From NCBI RefSeq assembly GCF_023015805.1, contig NZ_JALKBA010000019.1, forward strand, positions 1 through 64,000: a stretch of 64,000 bases of DNA, written 5' to 3'. The translations under genes and the position numbers were made by a program. The number at the start of each line of letters is the position of its first letter. The first letter of the stretch is position 1. The notes below the pieces were generated by a model. The model made no database searches. It was not told where the DNA came from and saw nothing but the letters and a program-made list of their open reading frames with translations. This document shows positions 35,469 to 44,460 of the stretch, one piece after another. This stretch comes from Cellulophaga sp. F20128. GTDB taxonomy: Bacteria; Bacteroidota; Bacteroidia; Flavobacteriales; Flavobacteriaceae.

Positions 35469-37445
35469 ATGGCAAAAGAAAATAATACAAAACCTACGAA
35501 ACCAAAGTTTAATTCTTGGTGGATTTATGGAATTTTAATAGTAGTAATCATTGGATTTCAATTTTTAAGTAGTGATAGTATTTCATCTACAAACAAAAAG
35601 ACAACTTCAGATTTATTAGAATACATCAAAAAGGGTGATGTAAAAAAGGTAATGATGATAACCAATGCCGGCTATGCAAAAGTTTATTTAACGGGTGAAG
35701 CTTTAGCTAAGGAAGAACACAAACCGGTTTCTTCACCGAGTTTCTCATTAAACCCAGCTGAGTCTCCTAGTTATATCGTTAATTATGCATCTTTAGAGGT
35801 TTTTGAAAAAGAGATTAAAGAGGCAAGAGACGAAAACAATATAGACATAATCATTGATAGCGATACTGAAGACAATACTTTCCAAAGCCTTTTATTTTCG
35901 TTACTACCCTTTGTTTTAATTATAGGCATATGGATCTTTATGATGCGTAGGATGTCTGGCGGCGGCGGTGGCGGTGCTGGAGGACAGATTTTCAATATTG
36001 GAAAATCGAAAGCAAAGCTTTTTGATGAGAAAACTGATACTCGCACTTCTTTTAAAGATGTTGCAGGTTTAGAAGGAGCCAAAGAGGAGGTAGAAGAAAT
36101 CGTAGAATTCCTAAGAAATCCTGAAAAATATACATCTTTGGGTGGTAAAATTCCAAAAGGAGCTCTATTAGTAGGCCCTCCAGGGACCGGGAAGACTTTG
36201 CTAGCAAAAGCTGTTGCAGGTGAAGCCAAAGTACCTTTCTTTTCATTATCTGGATCAGATTTTGTGGAGATGTTTGTAGGTGTAGGTGCATCAAGGGTAC
36301 GTGATTTGTTTAAACAAGCAAAAGACAAATCTCCTGCGATCATCTTTATTGATGAAATTGATGCCATTGGTAGAGCACGTGGAAAGAATAATTTTACAGG
36401 CTCTAATGATGAACGAGAAAACACACTAAACCAATTGTTAACAGAAATGGATGGTTTTGGCACCAATACCAATGTAATTGTATTGGCAGCAACAAACCGT
36501 GCAGACATCTTGGATAAAGCCTTAATGAGAGCCGGTCGATTTGACAGACAAATTTATGTGGATCTGCCAGACATTAGAGAACGAAGAGAAATATTTGAAG
36601 TACATGTTAAGCCTTTAAAGACAGCCGAGACATTAGATTTGGAATTCTTAGCGAGACAAACCCCTGGTTTTTCAGGTGCAGATATTGCCAACGTATGTAA
36701 TGAAGCTGCCCTTATTGCTGCTCGTAAAGAGAAAAAAGCAATTACAAAGCAAGATTTCTTAGATGCGGTTGACAGAATTGTAGGTGGTCTTGAAAAGAAA
36801 AACAAAATAATAACACCAGGCGAAAAGAAAACAATTGCTTTCCATGAAGCTGGACATGCCACTGTAAGTTGGATGTTAGAACATGCAGCTCCACTTGTAA
36901 AAGTAACAATAGTGCCTAGAGGGCAATCTTTAGGAGCGGCTTGGTATCTGCCAGAAGAACGCCTAATTGTACGCCCAGAGCAAATGAAAGATGAAATGTG
37001 TGCGACCCTAGGTGGCCGTGCTGCTGAAAAAGTTATTTTTGATCAAATCTCTACAGGTGCCTTAAGCGATTTAGAAAAAGTAACCAAGCAGGCAAGAGCT
37101 ATGGTAACTATTTATGGATTAAATGACAAAATAGGAAACCTTACTTATTACGATTCCTCTGGACAGAACGAGTATGGCTTCTCTAAGCCGTATAGCGAAC
37201 AAACTGCTCACACAATTGATGAAGAAATTTCTACCTTAATTGAAGTACAGTACAAAAGAGCAGTAGATCTTTTAGAAAAAAATAAAGACAAACTTACAGA
37301 GTTAGCAGAACGCTTATTAGAAAAAGAAGTTATCTTTAAAGACGATTTAGAAAAAATATTCGGAAAAAGGCCTTTTGCAAAGGATATTCTAGCAGATGAA
37401 GAAGAAGCAAAGCGCACCTCTTCAATTTCTGAGGAAGAAGAATAA
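35469..37445 (+). CDS. ftsH: ATP-dependent zinc metalloprotease FtsH
   Basis: A 658-residue membrane-bound AAA+ protease. Membrane segments are at about 17-33 and 140-158, with a periplasmic region between them; a Gly-rich linker (GGGGGG, 164-169) follows. The AAA domain has Walker A GPPGTGKT at 236-243, Walker [12 protein letters not shown] and the second region of homology. The zinc site is HEAGH at 459-463. It degrades misfolded membrane proteins and regulatory proteins. It is the second gene of the rsfS-ftsH-LUD-cdsA-psd-ACBP cluster. Confidence 0.98.
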   Translation: MAKENNTKPTKPKFNSWWIYGILIVVIIGFQFLSSDSISSTNKKTTSDLLEYIKKGDVKKVMMITNAGYAKVYLTGEALAKEEHKPVSSPSFSLNPAESPSYIVNYASLEVFEKEIKEARDENNIDIIIDSDTEDNTFQSLLFSLLPFVLIIGIWIFMMRRMSGGGGGGAGGQIFNIGKSKAKLFDEKTDTRTSFKDVAGLEGAKEEVEEIVEFLRNPEKYTSLGGKIPKGALLVGPPGTGKTLLAKAVAGEAKVPFFSLSGSDFVEMFVGVGASRVRDLFKQAKDKSPAIIFIDEIDAIGRARGKNNFTGSNDERENTLNQLLTEMDGFGTNTNVIVLAATNRADILDKALMRAGRFDRQIYVDLPDIRERREIFEVHVKPLKTAETLDLEFLARQTPGFSGADIANVCNEAALIAARKEKKAITKQDFLDAVDRIVGGLEKKNKIITPGEKKTIAFHEAGHATVSWMLEHAAPLVKVTIVPRGQSLGAAWYLPEERLIVRPEQMKDEMCATLGGRAAEKVIFDQISTGALSDLEKVTKQARAMVTIYGLNDKIGNLTYYDSSGQNEYGFSKPYSEQTAHTIDEEISTLIEVQYKRAVDLLEKNKDKLTELAERLLEKEVIFKDDLEKIFGKRPFAKDILADEEEAKRTSSISEEEE

Positions 37446-37469
37446 TAACATAACGTGTTAAAATAATAA

Positions 37470-38078
37470 ATGAGCATTTTTGGTAAACTTTTTGGTGGCG
37501 GTAAAAAAAAGAGTTCTGACTATTCCGAAAAAAATCGGGGAGTTCATATGCCAGAACTTGATCTACCAATAGACGAAAAGTTTACCATTTATTTTAAAAA
37601 AAATGGCGGTAAATTTTTATACTGCGACTCTTCTGCTGAAGTATCCTCTGCGATACAAAACATAGTAATGGAGAACGATTGGGGCAATAGTTTCTTTTTC
37701 TCCATAGACCCTAGGTTGGAAGAGAAATTTTCGAATGAGCATATTAAATTTTCAAACTCTCCAAAAAACAGCACTGTATTCTTCACAACCTGTGAGCACC
37801 TAATTGCTCAAAATGGCTCCATTTTGATTTCATCAAATCAATTGAAAGAAAAAAAGATGAATGAGTTGCCCGAAAACTTTATTGTTTATGCTACAACAAG
37901 TCAACTAACACCTTCATTAGGTGATGGCTTAAAAAGTATAAAAAATAAATACCAGGGCAGTATACCTGCGAATATTACAACAATAAAACATTTTCAATCT
38001 AATATAAAGGAAGAAGATTTTTTATCCTATGGTAGCTCTTCTAAAAACTTATATCTTATCTTGATGGAGGATTTATAA
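37470..38078 (+). CDS. LUD domain-containing protein
   Basis: A 202-residue protein with the LutC/YkgG-like fold. The first 30 residues (MSIFGKLFGGGKKKSSDYS...) are a basic, Gly/Lys-rich extension. Identifiable parts are FLYCDSSAEVSSAIQNI, then VFFTTCEHLIAQNGSILISSNQL near 101-123 and YATTSQLTPSLGDGLKSIKNKY near 139-160. In some bacteria LUD proteins act in lactate oxidation; none of its partners (LutA/LutB) is here, so a lactate role is doubtful. It is embedded between ftsH and cdsA, a position I recall as conserved in flavobacteria. Confidence 0.8.
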   Translation: MSIFGKLFGGGKKKSSDYSEKNRGVHMPELDLPIDEKFTIYFKKNGGKFLYCDSSAEVSSAIQNIVMENDWGNSFFFSIDPRLEEKFSNEHIKFSNSPKNSTVFFTTCEHLIAQNGSILISSNQLKEKKMNELPENFIVYATTSQLTPSLGDGLKSIKNKYQGSIPANITTIKHFQSNIKEEDFLSYGSSSKNLYLILMEDL

Positions 38079-38079
38079 G

Positions 38080-38883
38080 ATGAAAGAAATTTTTAAAAGA
38101 TCAATTACCGGTGTTATTTATGTGGTCCTATTATTGTCTGCAGTATTTCTAAATTCAGACGCCTTCGATTTTTTATTTATGGCATTTGGCTTGGCCTGCT
38201 TATTTGAATACAAACGTATCATAAAACTTAAAGGGTATTATATTTTTGTCGCTTATTTAGCGCTTTGGTGGAGCTATATTTACCTTATTCAGGACGCTTG
38301 GCTTGCCTACATTCTTTTATTACCCACTTTACTAACAAGCATATTCTTGCTGTTTTTCCTATTTTCTAAAAAGAAACGTAGTTTTAAACCTGTAGAAAAA
38401 TTTTTAATAGGGCTCCTCTATATCGGTGGCGGTTGTATTTTTCTAACGATGATCCCATATATCGCTGGCGGTTTTGAAAAAATTTTAATAATGGGTATCT
38501 TTATCTTAATTTGGGTGAATGACAGTTTTGCTTATTTTGTAGGGAAGAGCTTTGGACGCACAAAATTGTTTCCATCGGTTTCCCCTAAAAAAACAATTGA
38601 AGGTGCTTTAGGAGGCTTTGTTTTTGCCTTAATAGCTGCCTATATTATATCGAGGTACGAAACGAACTTAACTTTAATCCAATGGCTTATATTAGCCGGG
38701 GTAATTGTTCTAACCGGAAACTTAGGCGACCTTATAGAATCGAAATTTAAAAGAAACGCCAACGTAAAAGACAGCGGGGCAATATTACCAGGCCATGGTG
38801 GCATTTGGGATCGTTTAGACAGTCTAGTATTTGCTGCTCCATTTGCATTTTTAACATTAATTATATTTTCATATGTTTCATAA
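38080..38883 (+). CDS. cdsA: phosphatidate cytidylyltransferase
   Basis: A 267-residue integral membrane enzyme making CDP-diacylglycerol from phosphatidate and CTP. Several membrane spans are followed by the signature region WVNDSFAYFVGKSFGRTKLFPSVSPKKTIEG and, near the end, GDLIESKFKRNANVKDSGAILPGHGGIWDRLDS. It starts one base after the LUD gene and overlaps psd by 11 bases, consistent with tight coupling in phospholipid synthesis. Confidence 0.97.
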   Translation: MKEIFKRSITGVIYVVLLLSAVFLNSDAFDFLFMAFGLACLFEYKRIIKLKGYYIFVAYLALWWSYIYLIQDAWLAYILLLPTLLTSIFLLFFLFSKKKRSFKPVEKFLIGLLYIGGGCIFLTMIPYIAGGFEKILIMGIFILIWVNDSFAYFVGKSFGRTKLFPSVSPKKTIEGALGGFVFALIAAYIISRYETNLTLIQWLILAGVIVLTGNLGDLIESKFKRNANVKDSGAILPGHGGIWDRLDSLVFAAPFAFLTLIIFSYVS

Positions 38884-39541
38884 AGAGGGACAAAAAATCA
38901 TTACCATTACCTTTATAATCGTTGTGGCTATAATAGTTTTAGCGAATCAGTTTATTGATATCAACTGGTTAAAATACCTAGTGCAAATTGGCGCTCTAGT
39001 TTTTTTAATTCTGATTTTACAGTTTTTCAGAAACCCTACAAGAAAAGTAATTAAAAGTTTTGACGATGTCCTAGCACCAGTAGATGGTAAGGTTGTTGTA
39101 ATAGAAGAAGTGGAAGAGACCGAATACTTTAAAGGGAAACGCAAGCAGGTGTCCATTTTTATGTCGCCCATAAACGTACATGTCACAAGATATCCTGTCA
39201 GTGGATCTATAAAATACTCTAAATATCACCCTGGAAAATATTTAGTAGCTTGGCATCCTAAAGCAAGTACTGAAAATGAACGAACTACAGTTGTGATCAA
39301 CACGCCTAAATTTGGGGATATTTTATACCGTCAAATAGCAGGAGCATTAGCCAAACGCATTGTAAATTATGCAGAAGTAGGCGATAATGTTCAGCAAGGT
39401 GATGATGGAGGATTTATAAAATTTGGATCAAGAGTAGATTTATACTTACCCTTAGACAGTGTTATAACGGTACAACTTAACCAGAAAGTAGTTGGAGCAA
39501 AGACTTGCATTGCAATAATACCCAACAAAAATGAAGGATGA
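38873..39541 (+). CDS. psd: phosphatidylserine decarboxylase
   Basis: A 222-residue short-type Psd proenzyme. Two membrane segments lie at about 8-45; the catalytic part has APVDGKVVVIEEV, MSPINVHVTRYPVSGSI and GGFIKFGSRVDLYLP. Self-cleavage between Gly and Ser of the FGSR motif should create the pyruvoyl group. It makes phosphatidylethanolamine. The start overlaps cdsA by 11 bases and the stop overlaps the ACBP start by 11 bases. Confidence 0.96.
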   Translation: MFHKEGQKIITITFIIVVAIIVLANQFIDINWLKYLVQIGALVFLILILQFFRNPTRKVIKSFDDVLAPVDGKVVVIEEVEETEYFKGKRKQVSIFMSPINVHVTRYPVSGSIKYSKYHPGKYLVAWHPKASTENERTTVVINTPKFGDILYRQIAGALAKRIVNYAEVGDNVQQGDDGGFIKFGSRVDLYLPLDSVITVQLNQKVVGAKTCIAIIPNKNEG

Positions 39542-39794
39542 TAAAGCACATAAAAAGTTTATAGAATCTGTAGACTTTGTAAACAATTACACGGAAGCGC
39601 TACCTGCAGACTTGCTGTTAAAACTATATGCTTACTACAGAATAGCACACAAAAATTTTGACAATCCAAGCAGTAAGACACCTCTAATCAATGCTTTTAA
39701 AGCAAATGCATTGATACAGGCAAAAAACTTGAGTCCTGCAGAAGCTATGCAATGTTATACAGATCTGGTAAACAAAGAGATTCGAAAGAATTAA
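39531..39794 (+). CDS. acyl-CoA-binding protein
   Basis: An 87-residue protein of the ACBP family: four helices with FIESVDFVNNYTEALPADLLLKLYAYYRIAHKNF and the later AKNLSPAEAMQCYTDLVNKE. The usual YxLYKQ motif is represented by LLKLYAYYRIA. It should bind medium or long-chain acyl-CoA in the cytoplasm and may buffer substrate for the phospholipid genes just upstream, with which it overlaps. It is the last gene of the cluster; the interrupted AGMO-like gene ends five bases away on the other strand. Confidence 0.9.
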   Translation: MKDDKAHKKFIESVDFVNNYTEALPADLLLKLYAYYRIAHKNFDNPSSKTPLINAFKANALIQAKNLSPAEAMQCYTDLVNKEIRKN

Positions 39795-39799
39795 TAAAT

Positions 39800-41068
39800 T
39801 TACAATGGCAGTTGTCGCTTTGCCTTTTTATTTTCCAAAACCCCAAAATAGAAGGCTCCAAAAAAAGTGATTGCAAAGTAAAAAGCTACAACAACACTCC
39901 CACTCGCGATACTGCTATTTAATCCAAACCAATCGCCTTAGGCAAGGATATAACCTATTCCCAAAACACTCCGTAAAGCTTCAATCCAAACTGCATATTT
40001 TTTACCATCCATTAAAGTGGTATACCCATAAATACCGACAAAAAGAAAAGCACCAAAAAGAAGCAGATCATTAAAACCGAGCTTCTGAAAATTATAAAAC
40101 ATATACAGCATTAGCATTAAAGTTACCAACATTTGAAATACTGAATACCCTTTAAATAGACTTGATGCCTCAGTATCATATCTTTTAAAATCATATACAT
40201 TTTCTATAATTTTGATAGGATATTTATCCTTTACATCAGCTGGCCTCCAACCGGTAGGCATAAACCAAATTCTAATTTTATCCCAGTAGTTTTTTGTTCG
40301 CCAAGCGTCCTTGGTCAAATTCCATAAATGCTAAAAATTAATAAGAAAAGGATTCCATGTAGCCGCTGGTTTTAAAATTCCGAATTGTGGAGGAACAGTT
40401 TCTAATTCCACCTGAAATGTGCCAAACATCCGATCCCAAAAACTAAAAATCTGTCCTAAATTCTTATCAATATACTCGGGATTTATAGCGTGATGTACGC
40501 GGTGCTGCGAAGGCGTAACTAGAATATACTCTAGCCAACCAAGCCTACCAATATGGCGTGTATGATACCAAAACTGAGCAAACAAATGCAAGGGAATCAA
40601 TACCGAAATAATCACTTCAGACACCCCTAAAATAGCTGCCGGCACTAATAACAATGGAAAATAACCAATAAGATTTGAAACGGATTGCCGTAGGGCACAA
40701 GCTAAATTAAATTGTTCACTACTGTGATGGATTACATGTTGGTTCCAGAAAAAATTAATTTTATGACTGAGCCTGTGATTCCAATATCCTGCCAAGTCAA
40801 TTACAAGAAAAGCAAGACCCCAAACTAGCCAAGTAGTTTTAATTTGTATTACCGCCAAGTGTTCTAGCAAAAAGGGATAGGATATTATTAACACCCCAAT
40901 CCCTAAAGAGTCCTTCACTATATTGGTAAAACCAGAGCTAATACTGGATACGGTATCTAAAACCCCATACATTTGTTTTTTTACAAAGTATCCGTAGGTA
41001 ATTTCAACAACCATCAACACAATAAAGAAAGGGATAGCATACAATAATGCCGTTGTATAGCTGACCAT
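39800..41068 (-). pseudogene. alkylglycerol monooxygenase-like (sterol desaturase family) gene broken by two in-frame stops
   Basis: One reading frame runs from the ATG at 41068 to TAA at 39800-39802, 422 codons, but contains TAG at codon 246 (40331-40333) and TAA at codon 377 (39938-39940). There is no frameshift, and the sequence on both sides of each stop reads as good protein (ATWNPFLINF-stop-HLWNLTKDAW; GIGYILA-stop-GDWFGLNSS). Both stops are one C-to-T change from a Gln codon. The first part (residues 1-245) keeps the complete histidine cluster of the fatty acid hydroxylase superfamily: NHRLSH, HVIHHSSEQ, HTRHIG and HRVHH. The rest resembles the C-terminal membrane part of AGMO-like proteins. 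Either a young pseudogene or a truncated, still active hydroxylase. Confidence 0.75.
40331..41068 (-). CDS. truncated sterol desaturase/fatty acid hydroxylase family protein
   Basis: The first intact piece of the interrupted gene, 245 residues from ATG 41068 (MVSYTTALLYAIPFF); an upstream TTG lies within the -7 element and is rejected. It has about five membrane segments and all conserved histidines of the di-iron hydroxylase site: HRLSH, HVIHHSS, WYHTRHIG and QHRVHHA. If stable it could still hydroxylate a lipid. The C-terminal third of the usual protein is lost after the TAG. Confidence 0.7.
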   Translation of the reverse strand: MVSYTTALLYAIPFFIVLMVVEITYGYFVKKQMYGVLDTVSSISSGFTNIVKDSLGIGVLIISYPFLLEHLAVIQIKTTWLVWGLAFLVIDLAGYWNHRLSHKINFFWNQHVIHHSSEQFNLACALRQSVSNLIGYFPLLLVPAAILGVSEVIISVLIPLHLFAQFWYHTRHIGRLGWLEYILVTPSQHRVHHAINPEYIDKNLGQIFSFWDRMFGTFQVELETVPPQFGILKPAATWNPFLINF

Positions 41069-41086
41069 AACAACTTCGGTTTTTCT

Positions 41087-41094
41087 CAAATATA
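41087..41094 (-). promoter_or_regulatory. -7 element (TATATTTG) for the AGMO-like gene
   Basis: TATATTTG on the minus strand, 18 bases before the ATG at 41068. An intact promoter means the interrupted gene may still be transcribed. Confidence 0.5.
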
Positions 41095-41123
41095 AAAAAA
41101 AGCCTCATAGAAAATTAGCAAAC

Positions 41124-41151
41124 AAAAAAAGCTACTCTTCAAAAGAGTAGC
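41124..41151 (-). terminator. terminator of valS
   Basis: Stem GCTACTCTT (41131-41139) with AAGAGTAGC (41143-41151), three-base loop. The A run at 41124-41130 is a T run on the minus strand, just after the stem, 27 bases after the valS stop. Confidence 0.85.
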
Positions 41152-41177
41152 TTTTAATTAGCTTCTGAAAAAAAAAC

Positions 41178-43811
41178 CTACTGCAGCCCTTTCAAACTTT
41201 TTTCTAAAGTTTCTATTTTAGCTTCAGCGTCTGCCTGTTTTTTTCGCTCTATTGCTATTACTTGATCTGGAGCATTATTTACAAACCGTTCGTTACTTAA
41301 CTTCTTTTGTACAGAAATTAAAAAGCCCTTGGTGTATTTTAACTCTTCTTCAAGTTTCTGAATTTCTGCTTCTATATCTATTGCCCCAACCATAGGAATA
41401 AAATACTCGTTGGATTTTACTCGAAAAGAAAGTGCTCCTTCTACGGCGGCATCAGCGTACGAAATAGAAGACACATTGGTAAGCTTAGAAATAACCACAT
41501 CCCAATCTTTAGATACATTCTCCGTATTTAAGACAGACAATTCTAAAGTTTCTTTCATTGGAATGTTTTTCTCTTTTCTAATTGTGCGAATCCCAGAAAC
41601 AACCTCAGCCGCAAATTCAAAATCAGAAATAATAGCTTCATCCACTTTTTGGTTTTCTGGCCATTTTGCAATAACCAAGGCCTGTGCCGGTGTACGCTTT
41701 GCGATATGCTGCCAAACCTCTTCCGTTAAAAATGGCATAAACGGATGTAACAACTTTAAGTTTTGCTCAAAAATTGCCACCAAAGCCGTGTGAGTTTTCT
41801 TGTCTATTGGCTGTTGGTACGCTGGTTTTACAATTTCTAACAACCAAGAACTATAATCGTCCCAAACTAACTTATATATTGCCATTAAGGCATCAGAAAT
41901 ACGGTATTTACTAAAATGGTCCTCAATCTCTAGTAATGTTTTATGAAACTTGGCGGTGTACCACTCTAAACCAATTTTAGAGGCTTCAGGCTGTGGTAAA
42001 TCTGTAATCTCCCAACCACTTATCAATCGGAAACCATTCCATATTTTATTGGAAAAATTCTTCCCTTGCTGACATAGGGCTTCATCAAACATTAAATCGT
42101 TTCCTGCCGCAGAACTCAACAAAAGTCCAACTCTTACACTATCTGCACCATACTCCTCGATTAACTTTAAAGCATCTGGAGAATTCCCTAAAGATTTAGA
42201 CATTTTACGTCTTTGTTTATCCCTAACCAAACCAGTTAGATACACATTTTCAAACGGACGTTGCTTTTGATACTCATATCCAGCAACGATCATTCTAGCC
42301 ACCCAAAAGAATAAAATATCTGGTCCTGTAACCAAATCGTTTGTTGGATAATAATATTTAATTTCTTCGTTTTCTGGCTCAAGAATACCATTAAAAACAC
42401 TCATTGGCCACAACCAAGAAGAAAACCAAGTATCTAATGCATCTTCATCTTGACGCAAAAGGGACATTGTTAACGCACCATTTTTTGTTTTTTCTTGTGC
42501 CAATTGCAGTGCTGCCTCCTTTGTTTCTGCCACTACAAAATCGTCGGGTCCATCACCATAATAAAAGGCAGGTATTTGCTGTCCCCACCATAATTGGCGA
42601 GAAATATTCCAATCGCGCACATTCTCCATCCAATGACGGTAGGTATTTTCAAATTTTTTAGGAAATAACTTCACCTCTGGATTATCTCCAAGAACTGCTT
42701 CTATCGCCGGTTTTGCCAAGTCCTCCATTTTCAAGAACCATTGGTCTGACAATCTTGGTTCTATCACTGCCTTGGTACGTTCTGAAGTTCCTACCTTATT
42801 TAAATGCTGCTCCGTCTTTACTAAAAACCCCTTTTCCTCTAATTCTTTTGTAATTTCTTTACGAACCACAAATCTATCTTTTCCTTGGTAGTGCAAACCA
42901 AAACTATTTAAAGTCGCATCTGCATTAAAAATATCTACCACCTCTAAACTGTGTTTGTCTCCAAGGTTTTTATCGTTTACATCATGCGCTGGTGTAACTT
43001 TTAAACAGCCTGTACCAAATTCTACATCTACATAGTCATCCTCAATAATAGGAATCACTCTATTAGCAATAGGTACAATTGCTTTTTTGCCTTTTAAATG
43101 CGTAAAACGCTCATCATTTGGATTGATACAAATTGCAGTATCTCCAAAAATGGTTTCTGGACGTGTGGTAGCTATCGTTAAAGTATCCTCACTGCCTTCT
43201 ATCTGATATTTAATATAATAGAGGTTGCCTTGTTTTTCTTCGTGTATAACTTCTTCATCAGACAAGGTGGTTTGCGCCTCTGGATCCCAATTCACCATGC
43301 GGAAACCTCTGTATATTTTTCCTTTATTAAAAAGGTCTACAAATACCTTTATAACGGATTTAGACATTGTGTCATCCATTGTAAATGCAGTACGTTCCCA
43401 ATCACATGAACAGCCTAATTTTTTTAATTGTTCTAAAATTACGCCTCCATATTCTTCCTTCCATTCCCAAGCGTGTTTTAAGAATTCTTCTCTGGATAAA
43501 TCTGCCTTATTAATCCCTTGCTCCTTAAGCTTAGCTACTACTTTAGCCTCAGTTGCAATAGAGGCGTGGTCCGTACCCGGCACCCAGCATGCATTTTTTC
43601 CCATTAATCTGGCCCTGCGTATTAACACATCTTGCAAGGTATTATTCATCATATGCCCCATGTGTAATACCCCAGTAACATTGGGAGGAGGAATAACAAT
43701 GGTATAAGGCTCTCGCTCATCTGGCGTAGAATGAAAATAATTATGCTGTAACCAATAGTTGTACCAGTGGTTTTCAGATTTTTGAGAATCGTATTTTGAT
43801 GCAATTTCCAT
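41178..43811 (-). CDS. valS: valyl-tRNA synthetase
   Basis: An 877-residue class I synthetase. The HIGH motif appears as HMGH in PPPNVTGVLHMGH near 40-52; the KMSKS motif is intact in RRKMSKSLGNSPD. The editing domain (about 200-340), an anticodon-binding domain and a C-terminal tRNA-binding coiled coil (about 815-877, AEIQKLEEELKYTKGFLISVQKKL...) follow in order. The length is standard. It stands as a single-gene unit with its own terminator. Confidence 0.98.
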   Translation of the reverse strand: MEIASKYDSQKSENHWYNYWLQHNYFHSTPDEREPYTIVIPPPNVTGVLHMGHMMNNTLQDVLIRRARLMGKNACWVPGTDHASIATEAKVVAKLKEQGINKADLSREEFLKHAWEWKEEYGGVILEQLKKLGCSCDWERTAFTMDDTMSKSVIKVFVDLFNKGKIYRGFRMVNWDPEAQTTLSDEEVIHEEKQGNLYYIKYQIEGSEDTLTIATTRPETIFGDTAICINPNDERFTHLKGKKAIVPIANRVIPIIEDDYVDVEFGTGCLKVTPAHDVNDKNLGDKHSLEVVDIFNADATLNSFGLHYQGKDRFVVRKEITKELEEKGFLVKTEQHLNKVGTSERTKAVIEPRLSDQWFLKMEDLAKPAIEAVLGDNPEVKLFPKKFENTYRHWMENVRDWNISRQLWWGQQIPAFYYGDGPDDFVVAETKEAALQLAQEKTKNGALTMSLLRQDEDALDTWFSSWLWPMSVFNGILEPENEEIKYYYPTNDLVTGPDILFFWVARMIVAGYEYQKQRPFENVYLTGLVRDKQRRKMSKSLGNSPDALKLIEEYGADSVRVGLLLSSAAGNDLMFDEALCQQGKNFSNKIWNGFRLISGWEITDLPQPEASKIGLEWYTAKFHKTLLEIEDHFSKYRISDALMAIYKLVWDDYSSWLLEIVKPAYQQPIDKKTHTALVAIFEQNLKLLHPFMPFLTEEVWQHIAKRTPAQALVIAKWPENQKVDEAIISDFEFAAEVVSGIRTIRKEKNIPMKETLELSVLNTENVSKDWDVVISKLTNVSSISYADAAVEGALSFRVKSNEYFIPMVGAIDIEAEIQKLEEELKYTKGFLISVQKKLSNERFVNNAPDQVIAIERKKQADAEAKIETLEKSLKGLQ

Positions 43812-43871
43812 TCTTTGGTATAGTTTTTGTAAAATTCTATATTGAGTATTGATTTTATGCTATAAAGGCCA

Positions 43872-43879
43872 CAAAATTA
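43872..43879 (-). promoter_or_regulatory. possible -7 element (TAATTTTG) for valS
   Basis: TAATTTTG on the minus strand matches TAnnTTTG and would give a leader of about 55 bases. A T-box or other tRNA-sensing element was not seen in that leader. Confidence 0.35.
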
Positions 43880-43978
43880 AAGAAAATAAAGGGATATTTT
43901 ATAGGATAATAAATACGAAACAAAAATAAGTAACGTTATCACATAACGAAAGAATTTTATCGATTGAATTGAAATGAG

Positions 43979-43986
43979 TATATTTG
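43979..43986 (+). promoter_or_regulatory. -7 element (TATATTTG) for the DUF1573 gene
   Basis: Exact match to TAnnTTTG, 20 bases before the ATG at 44007. Confidence 0.6.
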
Positions 43987-44006
43987 ATCTTTAACAAAAA
44001 CCCAAA

Positions 44007-44405
44007 ATGATGAAAAAAATAGTACTATTATTATTTGTAGGCCTTTTTGCACTGAACCTGAGTGCCCAAGAAAAGAAAGCCAAAATAGAATTTAAAACGG
44101 AAACCGTAGATTATGGTAAAGTTGAAAGAGGTGGCGATGGCGTACGCGTTTTTGAATTTACAAATACAGGAAATGCTCCATTAATTATAAGTAAAGTAAG
44201 CTCTAGTTGTGGCTGTACAATTCCAAAAAAACCAAAAGGTCCAATTATGCCTGGTAAAACTGGTGTTATTGAAGTGAAGTACGATACTAAAAGACCTGCG
44301 GGACCAATTAGAAAAGCAATTACTGTTATTTCTAATGCAGAAACGCCAACGAAAGTCATAAAAATAAAAGGTGAACTTATTGAGCCTAAAGTGGCAATAC
44401 AATAA
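44007..44405 (+). CDS. DUF1573 domain-containing secreted protein
   Basis: A 132-residue secreted protein: signal peptide MMKKIVLLLFVGLFALNLSAQ, then the DUF1573 immunoglobulin-like fold with TVDYGKVERGGDGVRVFEFTNTGNAPLIISKVSSSCGCTIPKKPKGPIMPGKTG. The pair of cysteines in SSCGCT is the family hallmark. The function is unknown, probably periplasmic or cell-surface. It begins ATG ATG, so the start may shift by one codon. It stands alone between its promoter and a shared terminator. Confidence 0.92.
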   Translation: MMKKIVLLLFVGLFALNLSAQEKKAKIEFKTETVDYGKVERGGDGVRVFEFTNTGNAPLIISKVSSSCGCTIPKKPKGPIMPGKTGVIEVKYDTKRPAGPIRKAITVISNAETPTKVIKIKGELIEPKVAIQ

Positions 44406-44429
44406 CACCAATTTATGTAGAATAATTTA

Positions 44430-44458
44430 AATAGGCGCTCTTCAGGAGCGCCTATTTT
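44430..44458. terminator. bidirectional terminator between DUF1573 and the aspartic protease
   Basis: Stem AATAGGCGCTC (44430-44440) with GAGCGCCTATT (44446-44456), five-base loop, with T on the right and an A-rich left flank. It ends two bases before the opposing gene's stop codon. Confidence 0.85.
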
Positions 44459-44460
44459 GT

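Noticed and set aside
39938-40333. The two stops at Gln positions could mean a code in which UAG and UAA encode Gln.
   Set aside because: All other genes end normally with TAA, TAG or TGA, including many with TAA directly before a neighbour's start; a reassigned code would fuse them.
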